DNA of 64,000 nucleotides from Maribellus sp. CM-23 (GTDB lineage: Bacteria; Bacteroidota; Bacteroidia; Bacteroidales; Prolixibacteraceae): the NCBI RefSeq assembly GCF_021354595.1, contig NZ_JADWYJ010000008.1:62001-126000 (forward strand), in the 5' to 3' direction. Positions 27,975-35,700 of this stretch are shown piece after piece. Below the pieces are notes generated by a model. That model saw nothing but the letters and a program-made list of their open reading frames with translations, was not told the origin of the DNA and searched no databases. The stretch's first letter is position 1, and each line of letters opens with the position of its first letter. The position numbers were made by a program, and so were the translations under genes.

Positions 27975-29756
27975 TTATTTATAGATCGGACCAAAATTAG
28001 CACATGCGCGGTAATCTGATCCTTCTTTGTCTTCACCAAAAGCATTCCAGGCACTCGGACGGAAGATCTGATCTTCTTCCACGTTGTGCATACAAACCGG
28101 AATCCGTAAAATCGAAGCCAGCGTAATCAGATCAGCACCAATGTGTCCGTAGCTGATAGCACCGTGGTTAGCACCCCAGTTGGCCATCACTGAATATACA
28201 TCTTTGAAAGCACCTTTCCCGGTTAATTTTGGCACAAACCAGGTAGTTGGCCAGGTTGGATCGGTTCTTTTATCCAATACTTCGTGAATATCATTATCCA
28301 AATCAACGGTGTAACCTTCGGCGATTTGCAATACCGGCCCCTGCCCTTTTACCAGGTTTACACGGCTCATGGTAACCGGCATTTCTCCGGTCGTTTTAAA
28401 CTGGCTGGAGAAACCACCGCCTCTGAAATATCCTTTGCTTCCCGGACAGAACTTTGTATTCTCCAGACAAGCCTTCACGTCTTCTTCGGTAACATCCCAG
28501 AACGCTTTCATTACAGAATTACCATTCGCATCTTTTTGCTGTCCGGTAGCATCCATGGTAGTTGAGCCCGAGTTGATCAGGTGAATTAGACCATCTTTGG
28601 CCGTTCCGCTCAGTTCTTTGCCCGTTACACGTTTCACTGCATCGGGGCTCCAGTAGGTACGAACATCCGAGAAAATTTGTGCAGTATTGGTCAGCAGGTG
28701 TCCGAACAACATCGGAACAGCATTCAAACTATCGTTTTCGGTAGCAAATACAAAAGCCTCGCGAATTCCGTTCCAGTCAAAAGATGTATTCAGAATCGTT
28801 TCTGAAAAGTCACCGTTCGGATAATAATCGGTCCACTGACGTTGCCCCTGGAAACCACCAGCAATGGCGTTATGTCCGTGCGATTCCTCGCCAAAACCGG
28901 CTTCCTTCAGTTTGGGATTACCAATCATCAGGTCGCGCATGATCAGGGTCATCTTCACAACCACTTCCCATTCCCAGTCTTTGCGTGTACGGTCTGATTG
29001 TGCTTCCGGTGCGTTGTAATCATCGCCTTCGGTAATGTTTTCCTTGGTCCAGGCCATTGCTTTTTCAAACTCCGCCTGGTCGTAGATACCTTCGTCCAAG
29101 CGACGTTTAACTTCTACCATGTCCACAAACTCGGTACGCATTCCGAGGTATTCCTGGAAGAAATCGGCATTTACCATAGAACCGGCAATCCCCATCGAAG
29201 TATATCCCAGCGACAGGTATGATTTTCCTTTCATTTGTGCAGCAGCCAAGGCAGCTTTTACAAAGCGAAGGAGTTTTTCGCGCACATCTTCCGGGATAGT
29301 TTCATCGCCCGAATCCTGCACATCGCGGCCATAAATACCAAAAGTTGGAAAGCCTTTTTGTGTATAGCCAGCCAGGGCAGCTGCCAGGTAAACCGCACCC
29401 GGTCTTTCCGTTCCGTTAAAGCCCCAAACTGCTTTCGGAATCAGCGGAGTTGCATCCATAACTTCGGTTCCGTAACACCAGCATGGAGTAACAGTCAGAG
29501 ACACGCCAACACCTTCGCGTTCAAATTTGTCGGCACACAAAGCCGCTTCTGCCACGCCGCCAATGGTAGTGTCAGCAATTACGCACTCTACTTTTTCACC
29601 TCCCGGAAAACGAAGGTTTTCTTCGATCAGCCGGGCTGCATTTTTAGCCATGTTCATGGTTTGAACTTCGAGCGACTCGCGTACGCCTCTTTCGCGCCCG
29701 TCAATTACCGGACGAATACCCACTTTGGGAAGTCTTCCTATTAATCTGTTTGCCAT
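27975..29756 (-). CDS. fucI: L-fucose isomerase
   Basis: A 593-residue cytoplasmic enzyme converting L-fucose to L-fuculose, the first step of fucose catabolism; it also acts on D-arabinose in E. coli. Length matches E. coli FucI (591 residues). The three manganese ligands align with a constant offset of three: Glu340 (FATENDSLN, E. coli Glu337), Asp364 (IFSDVRTYW, Asp361) and His531 (NHGAISYGH, His528). No fucK, fucA or fucP is present within the window, so the rest of the pathway must lie elsewhere. It is followed by a hairpin terminator and then fucR. Confidence 0.97.
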   Translation of the reverse strand: MANRLIGRLPKVGIRPVIDGRERGVRESLEVQTMNMAKNAARLIEENLRFPGGEKVECVIADTTIGGVAEAALCADKFEREGVGVSLTVTPCWCYGTEVMDATPLIPKAVWGFNGTERPGAVYLAAALAGYTQKGFPTFGIYGRDVQDSGDETIPEDVREKLLRFVKAALAAAQMKGKSYLSLGYTSMGIAGSMVNADFFQEYLGMRTEFVDMVEVKRRLDEGIYDQAEFEKAMAWTKENITEGDDYNAPEAQSDRTRKDWEWEVVVKMTLIMRDLMIGNPKLKEAGFGEESHGHNAIAGGFQGQRQWTDYYPNGDFSETILNTSFDWNGIREAFVFATENDSLNAVPMLFGHLLTNTAQIFSDVRTYWSPDAVKRVTGKELSGTAKDGLIHLINSGSTTMDATGQQKDANGNSVMKAFWDVTEEDVKACLENTKFCPGSKGYFRGGGFSSQFKTTGEMPVTMSRVNLVKGQGPVLQIAEGYTVDLDNDIHEVLDKRTDPTWPTTWFVPKLTGKGAFKDVYSVMANWGANHGAISYGHIGADLITLASILRIPVCMHNVEEDQIFRPSAWNAFGEDKEGSDYRACANFGPIYK

Positions 29757-30082
29757 TTTTGATTATTTATTGATTCAAAATTTCAATGTTGACAGGCTCG
29801 TTATGCTGTCCTGTACTGTGCTGCAATTTATCAATTAAAACAGACAGAAAAAATAGTTTTTACAACATGTTTTGTCTTTAATTATTGTAAGATATTTTTA
29901 TAAAACCTGACTGCATTCAATAAAACTATTTAGAGAAAATTAGCAATGTTTGTAGTAGAATCAGGCCCCCAACCGTTATAGTATTGTGTAAGTAAATCCT
30001 ATAAAATCTTAAGGAAACATAAAATACTCTTACGCTTATCGTAAATTTGTTTACTTGTAAGCCGAAAACAAAAAACAGAACT
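29757..30082. other. Divergent intergenic region between fucI and the DUF5686 gene
   Basis: These 326 bp contain no gene. They must hold the fucI promoter and any FucR operator. An imperfect palindrome centred on AACATGTT (about 29861-29868) is one candidate; no exact minus-strand -7 box was found. The plus-strand -7 box at 30042 is listed separately. Confidence 0.45.
30042..30049 (+). promoter_or_regulatory. -7 box (TAAATTTG) of the DUF5686 gene
   Basis: An exact TAnnTTTG match 33 bp before the ATG at 30083. It shows that the longer reading frame (from 30047) begins inside the promoter. No clear -33 TTG is visible. Confidence 0.5.
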
Positions 30083-32746
30083 ATGAAACCCGGAAACCTT
30101 ACTTATTCTTTTGATCGGATTTTTCTGAAAACCCTCCTCCTCTTCTTTTTTGCAATGATCTTTGGGGCAGCAAAAGCGCAGGTCATTTACGGAAAAATAA
30201 GCGACGAAAACGATAAGCCCGTTCCCTATGCTACCATTTTCATCAGCGAAACCAAGGAAGGCACTACCTCCAACATCGATGGGAACTTTCACCTGCAACT
30301 CCCCAAAGGAACGTATCATTTTACCATTCGTTCGATGGGCTATCTCCAACAAAGCAGGCAGATCACGCTGGATCGCGACAGCCTCTACCTCCCCATTACC
30401 ATGCATGTTCAGAAATTTGAATTAAAAGAAGTCAAGATCTTTCCGGGGAAAGAAGACCCGGCATATTTAATAATGCGAAAAGCCATTGCAAAAGCTCCTT
30501 ATTTCCGCGACCGGATCAAACACTACACGGCCGACCTCTACATTAAAAGTAATTTTGAATTTCAGAATATTCCGAAAATCATCAAGCAACAGGAAATGGA
30601 TGATGGCCGGAAATTCAAGGATTATTTCAAGGAAAATGTGACCTACGTAATTGAGTCGCACAACAAAATAACCTATGATTATCCGAATTCCTACAAACAG
30701 CAGGTAATAAGCAAACGCACTTCGCTAACAGGGATTGATGAACCTCCGGTAATGGGATTGATGACCGAAAGCTTCTACCAGGAACGCCCGGCAGAGGTGA
30801 TCTCGCCGCTTGCTCCCATGGCCTTGCGCCATTACGATTTTCAGTACGAAGGATTTATTACCGTGGGTGATTTTGATGTTTTCAAAATAAAAGTGACCCC
30901 AAAACGCAAAAGCGACGAGTTGGTGGATGGCTACATTTACATCGTTGATCAGCTTTGGTGCATTTACAACCTCGATTTCAGTTCCACCATAAAGTTTGTG
31001 GAATACCGCATAAAACAGCAGTTTGAAAACCTGGGGAGCGAAAACTGGCTTCCGGTGACCCATCACCTGACCGGAAGTTTTGGGGCGCTTGGCATGCGGG
31101 GAAATTTCTACTACGGCGCTTCTGTAAAATACGATTCGATTGTGGACAACTACACCTCGGGTGTTTTGCCGGAAGTGGCAGAAATTGATACCGGCAAAGT
31201 AGAAACGGTTGCAGAGAAAAAGGAAAACGAAGACATAAAAAGAATGCAGCGGGAGGTGGAAATCATTACGCAAAAAGAGCACATGAACAATGCCGATGTT
31301 CGCAAAGTTGCGCGTTTAAACCGGCAGATAACCAAAGAGCAATTCAAGGAAATGGAAACCACCAACTATTTTCAGAGTTACGACATTGAGGACAAGAAAA
31401 CCACCGCAAGTCACGAAGAAGCCTGGGATTCGATCCGAACCATCCCTTTGACACCTGCCGAGGTACAGAGCTATCAAATGGCTGATTCGATCCAGGCTCT
31501 GCACAACATGAGCCGGGATACTTCTGCAATAGGTTCCAAAGCCAAAAACAAGTTTGTGAAAACACTTCTGGCCGGTAGTTTCGATTTAAGCTCCGACTCC
31601 CTGATACGCCTGCGATACCGCGGCTTACTCGATCCCAACAACTTCGATTACAACGCTGTTGACGGGTACAAATTCATGCAATACATGCGCCTGAGGTACA
31701 ACCCCGATACGGCAAAGTTTCTGAATTTTGAAGGCCAATTGGGATACGCCTTTAACCGAAAAACCTTGTTTGGAAACTTCAACACCAGTTTCATCAATGT
31801 GTTTGGTAAAATGAATCGCGTTGATTTGTCTGTTGGCAAAGAAAGCCGCGATTTCAAAGGAACCAACAATGGGATCACACCGTTAGTAAACGCGGCAAGC
31901 ACTTTCTTTTTTGCCGAAAACTACATGCGTCTGTACGAAACCTCTTTTGTTTCGCTGAATATTGGGCAACGACTTCAGAAAAACCTGACATTGCGTGCCA
32001 ACGCGTCCTACAATCATTTTTACCCGCTTACCAATCATGCCTCCTTCCCTTTGAGCGACAAAAAACACTACGCACCCAATATTCCCAAAGGTTACGAGGC
32101 TGACAGTCCTTTTTTAAGTGAACAGCAAAGTTTTTCGTACGCTGCCGGAGCCACCTACCGGAAGCGTATTCGAAAGCCCTGGGCACAACAATCACCCTTT
32201 CTGTTTATGAGTGACTTTTACCGCTTCGACCTGAATTTCCAACAGGGAGTAAAAGATATATTTTCCTCGGTGGCCGATTTTAGCCGGATTGATTTTCGTT
32301 TTCAGCACCAGGCAAACCTATCCATCAGTACCGGAATTGACTGGAGTGTGAATGCCGGTTACTTTTTCAATGCCGACCAGTTGCATTTTTCACAATTCAA
32401 ACATTTTAACACATCCAACATTCCGGTTAGCATGAAATCGTTCTCCGGAATGCTGCAATTGATCGATGATTACCAATACAGCACCAACAAAAGCTATGTT
32501 AATGCTTCTTTTGAACTGCGTTCTGAATACCTACTGCTACGCTATTTGTCGTTGGTTAACCGAAAGGCATGGAGCGAAAGCCTGCATTTTAATTACCTGA
32601 CCACTCCCGCATTGCATAATTACTGGGAACTTGGATACAGTTTGAACAACCTCTTTTTTGTGGGAAATCTGGGAGTTTTTACCGGGTTCGAAGGAGGAGA
32701 ATTTAAAAGCATAGGTTTTAAATTCTCCCTCTCCTTAACCGACTGA
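30083..32746 (+). CDS. DUF5686 outer membrane protein with carboxypeptidase-regulatory-like domain
   Basis: An 887-residue exported protein. I start at the ATG at 30083 (MKPGNLTYSF). The hydrophobic signal segment ends near residue 33 (AKA-QV). A CarboxypepD_reg-like domain follows (IYGKISDENDKPVPYATIFI, GNFHLQLPKGTYHFTIRSMG). The DUF5686 region starts around residue 100 with AYLIMRKAIAKAPYFR. The C-terminal third is rich in barrel-like strands ending FKFSLSLTD. This family is common in Bacteroidota and structurally resembles a TonB-type or Omp85-like barrel, but its function is not established. The gene is convergent with the giant repeat gene, with only 8 bp between stop codons. Confidence 0.88.
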   Translation: MKPGNLTYSFDRIFLKTLLLFFFAMIFGAAKAQVIYGKISDENDKPVPYATIFISETKEGTTSNIDGNFHLQLPKGTYHFTIRSMGYLQQSRQITLDRDSLYLPITMHVQKFELKEVKIFPGKEDPAYLIMRKAIAKAPYFRDRIKHYTADLYIKSNFEFQNIPKIIKQQEMDDGRKFKDYFKENVTYVIESHNKITYDYPNSYKQQVISKRTSLTGIDEPPVMGLMTESFYQERPAEVISPLAPMALRHYDFQYEGFITVGDFDVFKIKVTPKRKSDELVDGYIYIVDQLWCIYNLDFSSTIKFVEYRIKQQFENLGSENWLPVTHHLTGSFGALGMRGNFYYGASVKYDSIVDNYTSGVLPEVAEIDTGKVETVAEKKENEDIKRMQREVEIITQKEHMNNADVRKVARLNRQITKEQFKEMETTNYFQSYDIEDKKTTASHEEAWDSIRTIPLTPAEVQSYQMADSIQALHNMSRDTSAIGSKAKNKFVKTLLAGSFDLSSDSLIRLRYRGLLDPNNFDYNAVDGYKFMQYMRLRYNPDTAKFLNFEGQLGYAFNRKTLFGNFNTSFINVFGKMNRVDLSVGKESRDFKGTNNGITPLVNAASTFFFAENYMRLYETSFVSLNIGQRLQKNLTLRANASYNHFYPLTNHASFPLSDKKHYAPNIPKGYEADSPFLSEQQSFSYAAGATYRKRIRKPWAQQSPFLFMSDFYRFDLNFQQGVKDIFSSVADFSRIDFRFQHQANLSISTGIDWSVNAGYFFNADQLHFSQFKHFNTSNIPVSMKSFSGMLQLIDDYQYSTNKSYVNASFELRSEYLLLRYLSLVNRKAWSESLHFNYLTTPALHNYWELGYSLNNLFFVGNLGVFTGFEGGEFKSIGFKFSLSLTD

Positions 32747-32754
32747 ACGAGTGA

Positions 32755-35700
32755 CTAATTTCTGGTTGCATTTAAGCCATCACGGGCTTCCTGGTTTTCA
32801 GGATCAAGCTCCAGTGCTTTTTTGTACCAGAAACGCGCCACGTTCATGTTTCCTTCATCAAAAGCCTTTTTCGCGGCAGCATTGAGTTGAATCACCCGGT
32901 CAGCCGATCTTCCCTGTAAACGTTCCTGAACCAGTCGTTCAATTTCTGCCAACTGGTCTTTCGGGTATTTTTCGTTTGGCTTCTGGCTCAGTGCCTGGTT
33001 GTACCATCCACGCGCAACGGCCAGTTCAGCATCCCTGAAATTGTTGTCGGCCAAGTCGATAAAACGCTGGTATTCGCGGTCGCGCTGACTGGTCATCATT
33101 CCGTTTAACAAACGATTGATTTCATCGATTCGCTGTTGCGGGTAAGCCTCTTCCGGCTTCAGGTCGAGCGCTTTGAAATACCAGGCACGCGACACATTGT
33201 ACTGCGTATCGTCAAAGAAGGCATCAGCCTTTTGAATCAATTGATCGTACAGGGCATTTACGCCCGATTCTGCCAGGATCTTTTGTTCGTCGAGCTCTTC
33301 CTGCATCTTGGCAATGTTCGTCCGGCGGCGATCCACATCGGCAGCCGCGTTGGCCTCTGCCTGTTTACGCGCTTCGGCCTGTGCCAGCAGTTCATCTATC
33401 CTTCTGATCTGCGACTTCGGATATTCTTCATCAGGTTTTACACCCAATGCAATTTCGTACTGAACTCTTGCATCAGTATACTTCTGCGTGCGGAAAAATC
33501 CATCGGCCACCACAATTATGTTACGGTACTTTTCATCCTGCGCGCGCTGTTCCAGAATCCGGTCAATTTCCACTATCTTATCTTTCGGATAGACCTCTTC
33601 CGGTTTCAGATCAGAAGCTTTCTGGTAATGTTCTTTAGCCGGTGTAAAGCTGTTGGCCGCGAACATCCGGTCACCTTGCTGGATCAGCGTCGCATATTGT
33701 TTATCAAGCGCTTCCTGAGCTGCTTTCGCATCGGCCAGTTCTTTCAAAATATTGCCAATCTCGTCGATCCGTTGTTGCGGATAAGCTTCTTCCGGTTTAA
33801 TATCCAGTGCTGCACGGTATTCTGTTCTTGAGTTATCGTAATTCTTTTCGTTGAACAAGTTATCAGCTTTGGCAATCGCATCGGCATAATTCTTATCCTT
33901 TTCAGCCTGAATAGCTGCCAGTCTTGCGGCTTCGGCTTCAGCGGCTTCTTTTGCCAAACGTTCGCGGGTTGTTACAATCGAATCAATTTTCGCCAGCTGT
34001 TCATCCGGATACGTTTCGCCGGCCTTGGCTTGCTTCGCCTCGTTGTAAGCAGCAATGGCAGCTTCCCAACCTTCGTTTTTAAATTCGCGGTCGCCTTTTG
34101 CCACTGCATCTTCATAGGCTTTCTGTGCCGCTGAAAGTTGCGCCAGAAGGTTACCGATCTCGTCGATCCGTTGTTGAGGATAGCTTTCATCCGGCTTGAT
34201 ACCCAGTGCAGCACGGTACTCAGTCCGCGAATTATCGTAATTCTTTTCATTGAAAAGGTTATCAGCTTTGGCAATCGCATCGGCGTAGTTTTTATCTTTT
34301 TCAGCCTGAATCGCAGCCAGTCTTGCGGCTTCCGCTTCGGCAGCTTCTTTTGCCAAACGTTCGCGGGTGCTTACAATCGAATCAATTTTCGCCAGTTGCT
34401 CATCCGGGTAAGTTTCATCAGCCTTGGCTTTCTTCGCTTCATTGTAGGCAGCAATCGCAGCTTCCCAACCTTCGTTTTTGAATTCACGGTCGCCTTTCGT
34501 TACCGCATCTTCATAAGCCTTTTGAGCCGCTGAAAGTTGCGCCAGAATATTCCCGATCTCATCAATCCGTTGTTGAGGATAAGCTTCTTCCGGCTTAATA
34601 TTCAATGCCGCACGGTACTCCGTCCGCGAGTTATCGTAATTTTTCTCGTTGAACAGATTATCTGCTTTGGCAATCGCATCGGCGTAGTTTTTATCCTTTT
34701 CAGCCTGAATAGCAGCCAGACGGGCGGCTTCGGCCTCGGCAGCTTCTTTTGCCAGACGTTCGCGGGTGCTTACAATCGAATCAATTTTTGCCAGCTGTTC
34801 ATCCGGGTAAGCTTCGTCGGCCTTGGCTTGCTTCGCCTCGTTGTAAGCAGCAATGGCAGCTTCCCAACCTTCGTTTTTGAATTCACGGTCGCCTTTCGCT
34901 ACCGCATCTTCATAGGCTTTCTGAGCCGCTGAAAGTTGCGCCAGAATGTTGCCGATCTCATCGATCCGTTGTTGCGGATAAGCTTCTTCCGGTTTTATTT
35001 CCAGTGCAGCACGGTATTCGGTCCGTGAATTATCGTAGTTCTTTTCGTTAAACAAGTTATCAGCACGGGCAATTGCATCGGCGTAGTTTTTATCCTTTTC
35101 TGCCTGAATCGCAGCCAGTCTTGCGGCTTCCGCTTCGGCAGCTTCTTTTGCCAAACGTTCGCGGGTTGTTACAATCGAATCAATCTTCGCCAGCTGCTCA
35201 TCCGGGTAAGTTTCATCAGCCTTGGCTTTCTTCGCTTCGTTGTAGGCAGCAATCGCGGCTTCCCAACCTTCGTTTTTGAATTCACGGTCGCCTTTCGCCA
35301 CTGCATCTTCATACGCTTTTTGCGCAGCCGAAAGTTGAGCCAGAAGGTTGCCAATCTCGTCGATCCGTTGTTGCGGATAAGCTTCTTCCGGTTTAATATC
35401 TAACGCTGCACGGTACTCCGTTCTTGAGTTATTGTAATTTTTCTCGTTGAACAGGTTATCTGCTTTGGCAATCGCATCTGCGTAGTTTTTATCTTTTTCA
35501 GCCTGAATCGCAGCCAGTCTTGCGGCTTCCGCTTCAGCAGCTTCTTTTGCCAGACGTTCGCGGGTGCTTACAATCGAATCAATCTTCGCCAGCTGTTCAT
35601 CCGGATACGTTTCGTCGGCCTTGGCTTGCTTCGCTTCGTTGTAGGCAGCAATTGCAGCTTCCCAACCTTCGTTTTTGAATTCGCGGTCGCCTTTCGCCAC

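Noticed and set aside
29235..29744. A 169-codon frame antisense to fucI
   Set aside because: fucI is intact with all metal ligands, and the antisense frame has no features.
30725..31282. A 185-codon minus-strand frame opposite the DUF5686 gene
   Set aside because: No start context, no family pattern, and the opposite frame is a clear conserved protein.
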